A stretch of 64,000 bases of DNA from Aurantiacibacter luteus. Its GTDB lineage: Bacteria > Pseudomonadota > Alphaproteobacteria > Sphingomonadales > Sphingomonadaceae. Both the position numbers and the translations under genes were made by a program. The notes beneath the pieces were generated by a model. The model worked only from the letters and a program-made list of their open reading frames with translations. It had not been told where the DNA came from and searched no databases. The stretch spans positions 868,001-932,000 of the forward strand of contig NZ_LBHB01000002.1 in assembly GCF_001010945.1 (NCBI RefSeq), given 5' to 3'. Positions 1 to 8,348 of this stretch are shown here, piece by piece. Each line of letters begins with the position of its first letter. The first letter of the stretch is position 1.

Positions 1-42
1 GGCAAGGCGCAGCAAATGGCGCACGACCCACGGAGAGGTATC

Positions 43-2520
43 ATGATCGCACGACTGCTCGGATCGGCTTCCGCCGCTGCTATCTTTCTGACGCTGGCAT
101 CCGCTGCTGCAGCGCAGGACGTCCCGCCCGAACAGCAGGATGACGACCGCGATGCGGGCTTCTCCGGCGAGATTATCGTCACCGCGCAGCGCCGCGAGGA
201 ATCGCTGCAGGATACCGCCCTCGCCGTCACTGCACTGGGCGGCGACCGATTGCAGAACCAGCAGGTGACGACGCTGCAGGATCTGCAGGTGGCCGTGCCC
301 GCGGTAACCTTCGGCAACGACTTCAACATGGCCAAGGTCTTCATCCGCGGCGTAGGTGCCAACACATCGACCACCGGCAGTTCGACTGGCGTGGCGTTGC
401 ACGTCGATGGCGTCTATGTCGCGCGCGCGGAAGCGCAGCTGACTTCGCTGTTCGATCTCGAGCGGGTAGAGGTTCTGCGCGGCCCGCAGGGTACGCTATA
501 CGGGCGCAATGCCGTGGGCGGCTCGATCAACCTGATCACCGCCAAGCCGACCGACTATTTCTCCGGCTACGTGCGCGGGACCTACGGAAACTACAACCGC
601 TTCATCGGTGAGGCGGCCATCGGCGGCCCTATCACCGAGGGCATACGCTTTCGCGTGGCGGGGATGTCGCAGCAGGGCGACGGCTTCGGCGTCAACCCGG
701 TCACCGGGCAGGACGTGGATGACATGAACCGCTGGATGGGCCGTGCGCATCTGGAATTCGACCTCGGCAGCACCGGCGAACTGCTGCTGACCGGAGAGTA
801 TTTCCGCCAGAACGACAGCGCTGGCGCGGTGCATTATCTCGCCCCGTCCTTCCCCGGTGTGCCGCGCCTCGCGCCGTTGGGCGTTGGCGGCTACGCCATC
901 GAACCGCGTGATCTTGCCAGCGAGATCCAGCCGGGTACCGATACCGAGAGCTACGCCTTCACCGGACGCCTGTCGTTCGATCTCAACGATAGCCTGAGTA
1001 TCGCCAACATCGCCAGCTACCGCGATTTCTACAGCAAGCTCTATCAGGATCTCGACCTGTCGGGCGTCCAGAACGGCTTTACCGTCAATGGCCGCCCGTC
1101 GACCGTGCAACGCCGCACCATCGATGCCGAGCAGTTCAGCAACGAACTGCAACTAACCTACACGTCCGATCTGATCGAGGGCGTGCTCGGCGGCTATTAC
1201 TTCACCGAAGAGCAGCATCCCAACGATACGCTCGGACTTGGCCGTGAAACCGGGGTTCCGACCAACACCGCGATCCTTGCGCGCGACGGCGTGCCGCTCG
1301 ACCGCGCCTATTTTCTCTGCGGCTTCCAACCCGACGGCACGACCGGGGGTAGCGCGCTGCAAACGCCCAAGCGCGTGTGTACGCGGTCCAATCTCGATAC
1401 CGAGGCCTGGGCCATTTTCGGGCAGGCGACTTTCGATGTCGGCCAGCTCGTCCCGGCGCTCGACGGCTTCTCCGTGCGTCTGGGCGGTCGATTCAGTCAT
1501 GAGCGGGTCGAAAGCGAGAATCCCGGCGTCGTGATCCGCTATGCCGCCGGCGCGCCCAACAACGCTCTGCCGACGCTCGTGGCGACCGAGGAAGGCACCC
1601 ATGCCGAGCGTACCTTCGAGGACTTCAGTCCCGAATTCGGCCTGCAGTACCGCCCCAACCCCGACCTGCTGTTGTATTACACCTACTCTGAGGGCTTTAA
1701 GGCGGGCTCGGGCGAGAACGCCTTTGCCAGCACCACGATCGTCGATCCGGAATACATCTCCAACCACGAGGCGGGGATCAAGTACACCTTCATGGATGGG
1801 CGCCTGAACGCCAGTCTCACGGGTTATACCTACGACCTCGAAGGCCTGCAGCTCAACAAGACGATCGCCGGCGGGCCCACCGGCTACACCACCGTGTTCG
1901 ACAACGCCGCCGACAGTTCGGCAAGCGGTATCGAATTCGAACTGTTCGGCAGTCCTTTCGATGGCTTCCGTTTCAGCAGCGCCGTTTCCTATACCGACGC
2001 CAGCTTCGGCGATTATGTCACTATCGATCCGTTCCGTCCGGCCAACGTCGCCGGCGGCACACCCTACAACGCGGTGACCAATCCCGATCCGACCGCCTTT
2101 GGTGCTCCCTGCGACAGCCCCGAAGACCTGCCGACCACTCAGACCTGCGAGATCAATCTGGCCGGCAATGCTTTGCGCAACACGCCCGAATGGTCGGTCA
2201 ACACTCACCTCGAATACGATCTGCCCTTCGAACTCGGCGACGGCGGCGTGCTGACCGCGCAAACCGACTTCAGCTATCGCAGCCGGATCTACTTCACCGA
2301 ATTCGAGCGCGAGATCGAAAGCTCGGCCCCCTATGCGCTGGTCGATGGCGCACTGCGCTACGAAAGCGGCGACGGCGATTTCACGGCGTCGGTCTGGGTG
2401 CGCAACCTGTTCGACGTCGACCGCAAAAGCAGCACTTTCGCTCTTGCGACAGGCCGCCTTATCGGCGCGACCTATCTGCCGCCGCGGACCTTCGGCGTGA
2501 CTGCCGGTTACGAATTCTAG
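43..2520 (+). CDS. TonB-dependent outer membrane receptor
   Basis: This is a TonB-dependent receptor that would import an unknown ligand across the outer membrane. The ATG at 43 follows a GGAGAGG ribosome site and begins a typical signal peptide ending ...AAAAQ. An upstream in-frame ATG at 16 would add nine residues before the signal peptide and is less likely. The mature N-terminus carries a TonB-box-like stretch (EIIVTAQRREES). The plug domain follows, with RGVGANT and the conserved VEVLRGPQGTLYGRNAVGG motif. The rest is a 22-strand-type barrel ending in an aromatic C-terminal residue (GYEF). The protein is 825 residues, normal for the family. Motifs resemble the Sphingomonad receptors often annotated for iron or aromatic compounds, but no neighbour identifies the substrate. 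Family assignment is firm; ligand is unknown. Confidence 0.93.
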   Translation: MIARLLGSASAAAIFLTLASAAAAQDVPPEQQDDDRDAGFSGEIIVTAQRREESLQDTALAVTALGGDRLQNQQVTTLQDLQVAVPAVTFGNDFNMAKVFIRGVGANTSTTGSSTGVALHVDGVYVARAEAQLTSLFDLERVEVLRGPQGTLYGRNAVGGSINLITAKPTDYFSGYVRGTYGNYNRFIGEAAIGGPITEGIRFRVAGMSQQGDGFGVNPVTGQDVDDMNRWMGRAHLEFDLGSTGELLLTGEYFRQNDSAGAVHYLAPSFPGVPRLAPLGVGGYAIEPRDLASEIQPGTDTESYAFTGRLSFDLNDSLSIANIASYRDFYSKLYQDLDLSGVQNGFTVNGRPSTVQRRTIDAEQFSNELQLTYTSDLIEGVLGGYYFTEEQHPNDTLGLGRETGVPTNTAILARDGVPLDRAYFLCGFQPDGTTGGSALQTPKRVCTRSNLDTEAWAIFGQATFDVGQLVPALDGFSVRLGGRFSHERVESENPGVVIRYAAGAPNNALPTLVATEEGTHAERTFEDFSPEFGLQYRPNPDLLLYYTYSEGFKAGSGENAFASTTIVDPEYISNHEAGIKYTFMDGRLNASLTGYTYDLEGLQLNKTIAGGPTGYTTVFDNAADSSASGIEFELFGSPFDGFRFSSAVSYTDASFGDYVTIDPFRPANVAGGTPYNAVTNPDPTAFGAPCDSPEDLPTTQTCEINLAGNALRNTPEWSVNTHLEYDLPFELGDGGVLTAQTDFSYRSRIYFTEFEREIESSAPYALVDGALRYESGDGDFTASVWVRNLFDVDRKSSTFALATGRLIGATYLPPRTFGVTAGYEF

Positions 2521-2667
2521 CGCGGGATTGCTGCGGGCGCCGAAACAAAGGCAGGTTTCGTGCATCATGGTCGATGGTGGGTCCGACCCGATCGGCCTTG
2601 ATGCAGCCTGCCTTCCGCCCCGCAATTCTCCACAACTCGCGCCAGGTCCGCATTTCCTTGCCTGCGT

Positions 2668-3879
2668 GTGAGGGCGCATGACGCGGCGATGGGGCGAGCG
2701 ATTTCTTTCCTGCGCGAGGCGGAGTGGCTGACGGGGGAGCGGGTGCGTGGCTATGCCGTGATCCTCGGGCTCGCCAGCCTGGCGCTGCTTGCCAATTCCT
2801 ATCTCAAGGCGATGGGGCCGGGCGGCAGCGATTTCCTCGCCTTCTGGGGTGCCGGGCACGTCACCGCGGCAGGCGATCCCGCCGCCGCCTACGATCTCGC
2901 CGTGCAGGAGCGGGTGCAGACCGGCACCGGGAGCGAGGGCTGGTTCGCCTTCGTCAACCCGCCGCCGTTCCTGTTCCTCGCCGCGCCGTTCGGAGCCCTG
3001 CCGTTCCCGCTCGCCTGGATCGCCTGGGTCGCGGCGACCTATGCCGCCTATGCCTGGGCGGGCATCCGCGCTTTTCCCCGACTGTGGCCGCTGGTGCTGG
3101 TCTTCCCCGGGGCGCTGCTGGCGGCAGGCCACGCGCAGACCGGGCTGCTGACAGGCGCGCTGCTGATCGGCGGGGCGGCGCTGCTGGACAGGCGGCCGGC
3201 GCTAGCGGGCGCGCTGCTGGGCGCGCTGGTCATCAAGCCGCACCTCGCGCTGCTGATACCGTTCTGGCTGGCGGGCGCGGGCAACTGGCGCGCCTTTCTC
3301 GCCGCCGGGGCGAGCGCGCTGGGGCTGATGCTGGCCGCCTGGCTGGCCTTCGGCATCGACACGATGGCAGGCTACACGACAAGCTGGCAGGCAAGCGCCC
3401 TGCTCATGCAGAGCGAGAACCCCGATTTCTACCTGCGCATGGCGAGCGCCTACAGCCAGCTGCGCCTCGCCGTCGATCCGGGCCTCGCGCTGGCCGCCAA
3501 CCTGGCGTTGGCGCTGGCGGCGATCATGCTGGCCTTTCTCGCCTGGCGGCGCATGGGCGAGGACGGGCTGGCGAGCGGGGCGCTGGTGCTTGCCGCCACC
3601 GCGCTCGCCTCCCCTTACCTCTTCAACTATGACCTGCCGTTCCTGCTGCTGCCGCTGCTGTGGCTGGTGCACACGGGCCTTCACCACGGGTTCCGCCCGT
3701 TCGAGAAGCTTGCGCTCGTCGCGCTGTTCCTCGCGCCCTATGCCACGCGCGCGGCGGCGCTGGAGATCGGCGTTAACCTGATGCCGCTTGCCTCGCTTGC
3801 GATCGTCTGGTTCGTGTGGACGCGTGGCACAAGCGAGACAGGTGTGGCCCATTTGCCATTCCCATCCCGCTTGCGGTGA
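2668..3879 (+). CDS. GT87 / DUF2029-type polytopic membrane glycosyltransferase
   Basis: This is a membrane protein of about 400 residues with roughly ten hydrophobic segments. Near the N-terminus it has the pattern SDFLAFWGAGHVTAAGDPA, typical of the DUF2029/GT87 family (polyprenyl-phosphate-sugar-dependent mannosyltransferases such as PimE), where the Asp of the first periplasmic loop is the presumed catalytic base. It would add a sugar to a lipid or glycan on the periplasmic side. The substrate cannot be read from the context: a TonB receptor lies upstream and a 48-residue protein downstream. The start may be GTG at 2668 or ATG at 2689; neither has a strong ribosome site. The assignment is at family level only. 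Confidence 0.75.
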   Translation: MRAHDAAMGRAISFLREAEWLTGERVRGYAVILGLASLALLANSYLKAMGPGGSDFLAFWGAGHVTAAGDPAAAYDLAVQERVQTGTGSEGWFAFVNPPPFLFLAAPFGALPFPLAWIAWVAATYAAYAWAGIRAFPRLWPLVLVFPGALLAAGHAQTGLLTGALLIGGAALLDRRPALAGALLGALVIKPHLALLIPFWLAGAGNWRAFLAAGASALGLMLAAWLAFGIDTMAGYTTSWQASALLMQSENPDFYLRMASAYSQLRLAVDPGLALAANLALALAAIMLAFLAWRRMGEDGLASGALVLAATALASPYLFNYDLPFLLLPLLWLVHTGLHHGFRPFEKLALVALFLAPYATRAAALEIGVNLMPLASLAIVWFVWTRGTSETGVAHLPFPSRLR

Positions 3880-3952
3880 GCCGAGGGGAACCGGATGCCG
3901 CGCTGAACATTTTTCCGCCTAGAGACGGGTTCACCGAAAGGAGGCATAGCCA

Positions 3953-4099
3953 GTGTCCATGATATTTCGCAGCAGCCGCCCCGACGGGTGGAGCAGCCCG
4001 CGCCCCTACAGCGACCCCAGCTACCGTTCGATGTCGCACGGCAAGATCCTGCCGATGGAAGAGCCGGGCTTCTTTGAGCGCCTGTTCGGCCGCCGCTGA
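3953..4099 (+). CDS. Small basic protein of 48 residues, function unknown
   Basis: A short reading frame starts with GTG at 3953, just after a very strong ribosome site (AAAGGAGG, about 9 bases upstream), and ends with TGA at 4097-4099. The product starts MSMIFRSSRPDGWSSP and ends PGFFERLFGRR. It is rich in Ser, Pro, Arg and Tyr, with an amphipathic C-terminal tail and no signal peptide or membrane segment. A bidirectional terminator follows within 40 bases, so it looks like an independent short transcript or the tail of the upstream one. The strong ribosome site and the terminator are the reasons for calling it real. I do not recognise a family. Alternative: a chance frame, but the ribosome site makes that unlikely. 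Confidence 0.65.
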   Translation: MSMIFRSSRPDGWSSPRPYSDPSYRSMSHGKILPMEEPGFFERLFGRR

Positions 4100-4134
4100 C
4101 CGGCATTTCCGTTTGCCGCCCGCGCAGCGGCCAC

Positions 4135-4171
4135 GAAAAAAGGGCGACCGTTTTGCGGGCCGCCCTTTTTT
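4135..4171. terminator. Bidirectional rho-independent terminator
   Basis: A GGGCGaCCG stem pairs with CGGgcCGCCC around a TTTTG loop. It is flanked by a run of six A on the left and six T on the right. It can therefore end transcripts from both sides: the 48-residue protein gene on the plus strand and the O-demethylase gene on the minus strand. Confidence 0.9.
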
Positions 4172-4198
4172 GTTGCCTGTAACTCTCGCCGCGCCGGA

Positions 4199-5626
4199 TC
4201 AGGTGTTCGCGCCCACGCCCGACTGGCGCCAGCTGTCGGCATAGGCCGAGCGGGCGACGTTGGAATAGGGCACCGGGCTGATGACGGCCTTGATCTCGGT
4301 CTGCTCGTGCGGCTCGACCGTGGGCTTGCTGGTGCCGCCGTCGGGCTCGCCCCAGACCAGCGTCACCTCCTTGCCCATCTCCACCTCGTCGGGGTCGAGC
4401 ATGGCGAGGCTGAGCATCTTGCCCTCGTTCGAGCTGTAGCCGATCCAGGTGGAGACGCCGATGTCCTTGCCGTCGGCATTCTTCACCGTGTCGAACGGGT
4501 GCATCGCATAGACCGCGCTCGGAAACTCGAACCACTTGGCGCGCCCGCCGCTCGCGAACATCGAGCTCATCACGCGGGCCACGTTCTCGTCGTCGAGCGC
4601 GAGGGTGACCTTCTGCTTGTGCTTCTCGTCCTTTATCCGCTCCAGCGCCTCGCGCCCGATGAAGTCGTGGTCGAACTTGACGATGTGGCCGTAGCCGATG
4701 TCCCATGGGGTGAGGTAGTAGCCCTCGACGCTATCGGGCACGTAGCTGCCGCCGATGGAGGCCTTGCCGGCATAGCTGTTGGCACCCGCCCAGGCGCGGA
4801 AATCCTTCATCATCTGGCTGTCGCCGGTGTAAAAGGCGGGGAGCGGGGAGGGCAGCCAGCCCGATTCGAGCGTGTTCGAGGAATAGGCGCGGCCGCCGAC
4901 CAGCTCCAGCCCGTGGTCCTTGCCAGCCGCGACCAGCGCCGAATGCACAACCTCGTAGTCCGCCCAGGGACCGAACAGCTCGTAGCCCGGCTGGCCCGCC
5001 ATGCCATGGCGCAGCGCGATCACGTCCTTCCCGGCGATGTCGACGTGGGCCATGTTGAAGAACTTGAGGTCGGGCGGGGTCTTGCCCATCGCCTGTTCCA
5101 GCACCTTCATGGCGTTGGGGCCCTGCAGCTGGAAGCGGTAGTTCTTGCGCACGCCGTCGCTGCGCATGGCGGTACGCTCGTCGCGCTCCACGGTCACGTC
5201 CCATTTGCTGCCGTCGGGTTTGGGATACTGGGCGTGGAACTCCAACCACTCGATGGCGGGCGCGCGGCCTACGAGGCTGAACTCGTTCTCGGCGAGGTAG
5301 AACAGGATGACGTCGCCGATGACGTAGCCATCGGGGGTCACGGGCACGTATTGCTTGGCCTTGTTGACCGCGAAGTTCTTGAAGCTGTTGATGCCGGTAT
5401 ATTCCAGCAGCGCCAGCGCGTCGGGGCCGCGCACGTAGAGCTCGACCATGTGATAGCTCTGGTTGAACAGCACCGCCGCGTCGCCCCAGGCCTTCTGCTC
5501 CTTGCGCCAGTTCGAATACTCGGCCGGAACGCCGGGATAGACGTTGGGGCCGGTCTGCTGGTTGCGCAGGAAGTGGACGACGTCGCTCTCGCCGTCGAGT
5601 CTGGATTGCAGGGTCTGGTCGCTCAT
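4199..5626 (-). CDS. LigM/DesA-type tetrahydrofolate-dependent O-demethylase (GcvT family)
   Basis: This 475-residue cytoplasmic protein belongs to the aminomethyltransferase (GcvT) superfamily but is longer than GcvT. It matches the aryl O-demethylase LigM of Sphingobium (about 471 residues), which moves the methyl of a methoxy-aromatic acid onto tetrahydrofolate. The AYSSNTLESGW segment puts a tyrosine at position 248, next to where LigM has its catalytic Tyr247. The chosen ATG at 5626 has GAGAGGA nine bases upstream; an in-frame start six codons earlier is less likely. An alpha/beta hydrolase gene lies 33 bases upstream on the same strand, and metF plus two folD genes diverge from it, which is the expected C1-recycling set. 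The substrate (vanillate, syringate, another methoxy-aromatic, or a different methylated compound) is inferred only. DmdA-type DMSP demethylases are shorter and less like it. Confidence 0.8.
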   Translation of the reverse strand: MSDQTLQSRLDGESDVVHFLRNQQTGPNVYPGVPAEYSNWRKEQKAWGDAAVLFNQSYHMVELYVRGPDALALLEYTGINSFKNFAVNKAKQYVPVTPDGYVIGDVILFYLAENEFSLVGRAPAIEWLEFHAQYPKPDGSKWDVTVERDERTAMRSDGVRKNYRFQLQGPNAMKVLEQAMGKTPPDLKFFNMAHVDIAGKDVIALRHGMAGQPGYELFGPWADYEVVHSALVAAGKDHGLELVGGRAYSSNTLESGWLPSPLPAFYTGDSQMMKDFRAWAGANSYAGKASIGGSYVPDSVEGYYLTPWDIGYGHIVKFDHDFIGREALERIKDEKHKQKVTLALDDENVARVMSSMFASGGRAKWFEFPSAVYAMHPFDTVKNADGKDIGVSTWIGYSSNEGKMLSLAMLDPDEVEMGKEVTLVWGEPDGGTSKPTVEPHEQTEIKAVISPVPYSNVARSAYADSWRQSGVGANT

Positions 5627-5659
5627 TGTCGTTGGTCCTCTCATGGGTTCGGTGAAAAC

Positions 5660-6358
5660 TCAGTCGGCGGGGCGGGCGAGCCAGCGGGCGATGGCCGCGT
5701 TCACTTCGCCGGGTGCCTCGCGCATGATCATGTGCCCCGCGCCCGGCACGACGACGAGCTCGGCATCGGGAACGGCGTCGGCGATGGCGCGGTGCTGCGA
5801 GGGCGGGGCCCAGACGTCCAGTTCGCCCGTCATCACCAGCACCGGGCAGGTAAGGTGAGGTAACAGGTCGTCGATCGGCGGACGGGCGAGCAGCGCCCTT
5901 ATCTGCGCGTCGAACAGGGCCTGGCCCTTCGACAGGCTCATTTCGCGCATCTCGGCATAGGCGGGAGTGTCGCGGTTGGCCTCGGCCACCATCGGCGGCA
6001 GCCATTGGTCGACGAGCGCCGCGAAGCCGTGGTCGTAGCCGACCTGTTGCAATGCCGCGCGCTTGGCGGGTTCGCCCTCGCCGACGGAATGCACGCCGGT
6101 GGACACCAGCGCGAGGCGCCGCACACGCCGGGGCGCCATGCGCGCCACCTCCATCGCCACGCGCCCGCCCATCGAATGGCCGAACAGGTCGAGGCGGTCC
6201 GCCCCGTTCTCGTCCGCGGCGGCCAGCGCCACCCGGGCCATTTGGGTGATAGAGTCCGCCATTCCGTAGCCATCGACCACAAGGGCGCCGGGAAATGCTG
6301 CCACCTGCCGGGCATACATCCGCGAATCGCAGACAAGGCCTGGCAGGAAAGTCAGCAT
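5660..6358 (-). CDS. Alpha/beta hydrolase
   Basis: This is an alpha/beta-fold hydrolase of about 232 residues. The nucleophile elbow is FGHSMGGRVAMEVA. The catalytic acid is probably in VMTGELDVWAPP, and the histidine is in VPGAGHMIMRE. It resembles small esterases of the MhpC/PcaD type. It has no signal peptide. The ATG at 6358 has GGAG upstream and begins MLTFLPGL, the usual first beta strand. A longer start at 6403 would fall inside the IclR-like promoter motif and is less likely. It sits directly upstream of the O-demethylase gene, so it could release a methoxylated acid from an ester, or act on a product. The substrate is not known. Confidence 0.85.
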   Translation of the reverse strand: MLTFLPGLVCDSRMYARQVAAFPGALVVDGYGMADSITQMARVALAAADENGADRLDLFGHSMGGRVAMEVARMAPRRVRRLALVSTGVHSVGEGEPAKRAALQQVGYDHGFAALVDQWLPPMVAEANRDTPAYAEMREMSLSKGQALFDAQIRALLARPPIDDLLPHLTCPVLVMTGELDVWAPPSQHRAIADAVPDAELVVVPGAGHMIMREAPGEVNAAIARWLARPAD

Positions 6359-6397
6359 TTCGGCGATTTCCACTCCGTTTGTTCGCGCTCTTGAAAA

Positions 6398-6413
6398 TTT
6401 CATCTATACGAAC
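6398..6413. promoter_or_regulatory. IclR-type operator candidate in the hydrolase/metF divergent promoter
   Basis: The sequence TTTCATCTATACGAAC lies in the short region between the divergent hydrolase/O-demethylase and metF/folD units. It shares 13 of 15 positions (TTTCANNTATACGAA) with the sequence just upstream of the iclR-type gene at 21081-21096. IclR-family regulators often bind TTTCG..ATAT..CGAAA-like dyads. The motif is seen directly; its use as an operator is inference. Confidence 0.5.
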
Positions 6414-6484
6414 AAACAGGCTTTCGCTAGGGTTTTGTCGCGTTGACGGGACTCGCGCTGGCGAGCGGAAAGAGGAGAGCGAGC

Positions 6485-7357
6485 GTGGGCTATGAGACGA
6501 TCCATCCGAACTGGGAGAAGCCGGCAGGCAACATGGTCGATGGATATTCGCTGGAAATGACGGCGAAGGAGATCGATGGCCTGCGTGAGGCCGCGCCGCT
6601 GATCCGCCCGGACACCCAGATCGCCGTCACCTTCCTGCCGGGAGAGGAGATCGAGCAACGCATCGAGGCGAGCAGCGTGGTACGCGAGCTGGGCTTCGAG
6701 CCCATCGCCCACGTCTCCGCCCGCCGCATCAGGAGCCACGAGGAGCTCGACTACTACCTCAGCGAGACCGCCCGGCGCGCGCAGGCGAAGCGCATCTTCG
6801 TGATCGCCGGCGATCCGCCCGAGCCGGAAGGCCCGTTCGAGGACAGCCTGCAGATCATCGAGACCGGTCTGCTGGAGAAATACGGTTATCAGGTGATCGG
6901 TGTAGGCGGCCATCCCGAAGGCCACCCGAACGTCGACAAGGATGCGCTGTGGACGTGGATGAAACGCAAGCTGGATGCCGTGCGCGCCCGCGGCATGACC
7001 CCGCTCATCGTCACCCAGTTCGCCTTCGACGACGACGCCATCGTCGAATGGCTGGGCGAGATGCGGCGGCGCGGGATCGATGTGCCGGTGCGCCTGGGCG
7101 TGCCCGGCCCGGCGGGCATCAAGCGACTGCTCGGCTTTGCCAAGCGATGCGGTGTGGGGGCGAGCGCCAGCGTGATGAAGAAATACGGCGTCTCCATCAC
7201 AAACCTCATCGGCACTGCCGGGCCGGACAAACTTGTCGACAACCTCGACAAGAAGCTTGGGCAAGAGCATGGCCGCGTCAGGTTGCACTTCTATCCCTTC
7301 GGCGCGCTGTCCGCTTCGGCGGAATGGATCAACGATTACGACGCTCGCCACAGCTGA
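6485..7357 (+). CDS. metF: 5,10-methylenetetrahydrofolate reductase (MetF-type)
   Basis: This 290-residue protein is a MetF-family TIM-barrel flavoprotein that interconverts 5-methyl- and 5,10-methylene-THF. Seen motifs are the HVSARRIRS segment, the FVIAGDPPEPEGPF segment (family: AGDPP...G), GVGGHPEGHPN, and VTQFAFDDDA, which correspond to FAD- and folate-binding loops. It starts with GTG at 6485 after AGAGGAGAG. It heads a plus-strand unit with two folD genes 10 and 42 bases downstream. Beside an O-demethylase it probably runs in the oxidative direction, returning the demethylated C1 unit to methylene-THF. It may be a catabolic copy, with a separate metF for methionine synthesis elsewhere; the window cannot show that. 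Confidence 0.88.
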   Translation: MGYETIHPNWEKPAGNMVDGYSLEMTAKEIDGLREAAPLIRPDTQIAVTFLPGEEIEQRIEASSVVRELGFEPIAHVSARRIRSHEELDYYLSETARRAQAKRIFVIAGDPPEPEGPFEDSLQIIETGLLEKYGYQVIGVGGHPEGHPNVDKDALWTWMKRKLDAVRARGMTPLIVTQFAFDDDAIVEWLGEMRRRGIDVPVRLGVPGPAGIKRLLGFAKRCGVGASASVMKKYGVSITNLIGTAGPDKLVDNLDKKLGQEHGRVRLHFYPFGALSASAEWINDYDARHS

Positions 7358-7367
7358 GACGAATACA

Positions 7368-8306
7368 ATGGCTGAGATCATCGACGGCCGCGCGATCGCG
7401 CGCCAGCTGGACGAGCGCACCAAGGCCGAGATCGACGCCATGCTCGCCGCCGGATGCCCCGCGCCGGGCCTTGCCGTAGTGCTGGTGGGCGACGATGGCG
7501 CGAGCCAGGTCTACGTCCGCCGCAAGATCAAGGCCTGTAAAAAGGTCGGCATCCGCTCCATCGAGCATCGCCTGCCCGGCGATACATCGCAGGCCGACCT
7601 GTGCGCGCTTATCTCTCGCCTCAACAAGGACGACAGCGTGCACGGCATTTTGGTGCAGGTGCCGCTGCCCGAACAGATCGATACGCGCGGCGTACTGCGC
7701 TCGATTTCGCCGGACAAGGACGTCGACGGCTTCCACCCGGTCAATGTCGGTCGCCTGACCACCGGGGTCGGCGGCATCGTGCCGTGCACCCCGCTCGGCA
7801 TCATGATGCTGATCGAGAGCGTGCTCCCCGACCTGAAGGGCAAGGACGTGGTGGTGATCGGCAAGTCCAACATCGTCGGCAAGCCCGTGGCCAACCTGCT
7901 TCTGGACGCGGAGGCGACGGTCACCGTCACCCATATCTACACCGAGAACCTGCCCGACATCTGCCGCAAGGCCGACGTGATCGTTGCCGCCGCCGGCGCG
8001 CCGGAACTGGTGCGCGGGTGGTGGGTGAAGCCGGGCGCGGTGCTGATCGACGTCGGCATCACCCGCCGCACGGGCGCGGACGGCAAGGAGAAGCTGGTCG
8101 GCGACATTGCCTTTGCCGAGGTCCAGCATGCCAAGGCCGTCACCCCGGTGCCGGGCGGCGTGGGCCCGATGACCATCGCCTGCCTGCTATCCAACACGGT
8201 CAAGGCCGCGCGGTTGCTGCTGGGCGGGGCGCGGGAGGACGGCGACGACTACGCCGACGCGCCCGATCGTTCGATGTACGCCAAGGGCCAGACCGCCGAG
8301 GTTTAA
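7368..8306 (+). CDS. folD: Bifunctional methylene-THF dehydrogenase / methenyl-THF cyclohydrolase (copy 1)
   Basis: FolD oxidises 5,10-methylene-THF with NADP and hydrolyses the product to 10-formyl-THF. This 312-residue copy has the active-site Tyr49 and Lys53 (YVRRK), the QVPLPEQID and DVDGFHPVNVG folate segments, the PCTP motif, and the Rossmann element IGKSNIVGKPVANLLL. It ends TPVPGGVGPMTIACLLSNT followed by an unusual acidic tail of about 20 residues ending AKGQTAEV. It starts 10 bases after metF, so they are clearly co-transcribed. It is one of two adjacent folD genes. Confidence 0.92.
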   Translation: MAEIIDGRAIARQLDERTKAEIDAMLAAGCPAPGLAVVLVGDDGASQVYVRRKIKACKKVGIRSIEHRLPGDTSQADLCALISRLNKDDSVHGILVQVPLPEQIDTRGVLRSISPDKDVDGFHPVNVGRLTTGVGGIVPCTPLGIMMLIESVLPDLKGKDVVVIGKSNIVGKPVANLLLDAEATVTVTHIYTENLPDICRKADVIVAAAGAPELVRGWWVKPGAVLIDVGITRRTGADGKEKLVGDIAFAEVQHAKAVTPVPGGVGPMTIACLLSNTVKAARLLLGGAREDGDDYADAPDRSMYAKGQTAEV

Positions 8307-8348
8307 GCGCGCTTGCCAAGGGCGCGGCGATCGGGGATCATCGGTGCC

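Noticed and set aside
1153-3132. Long minus-strand open frame opposite the first TonB receptor and the glycosyltransferase (659 codons)
   Set aside because: It is antisense to two well-supported genes, is Arg/Gly rich with no motif, and spans unrelated genes. This is typical of GC-rich shadow frames.
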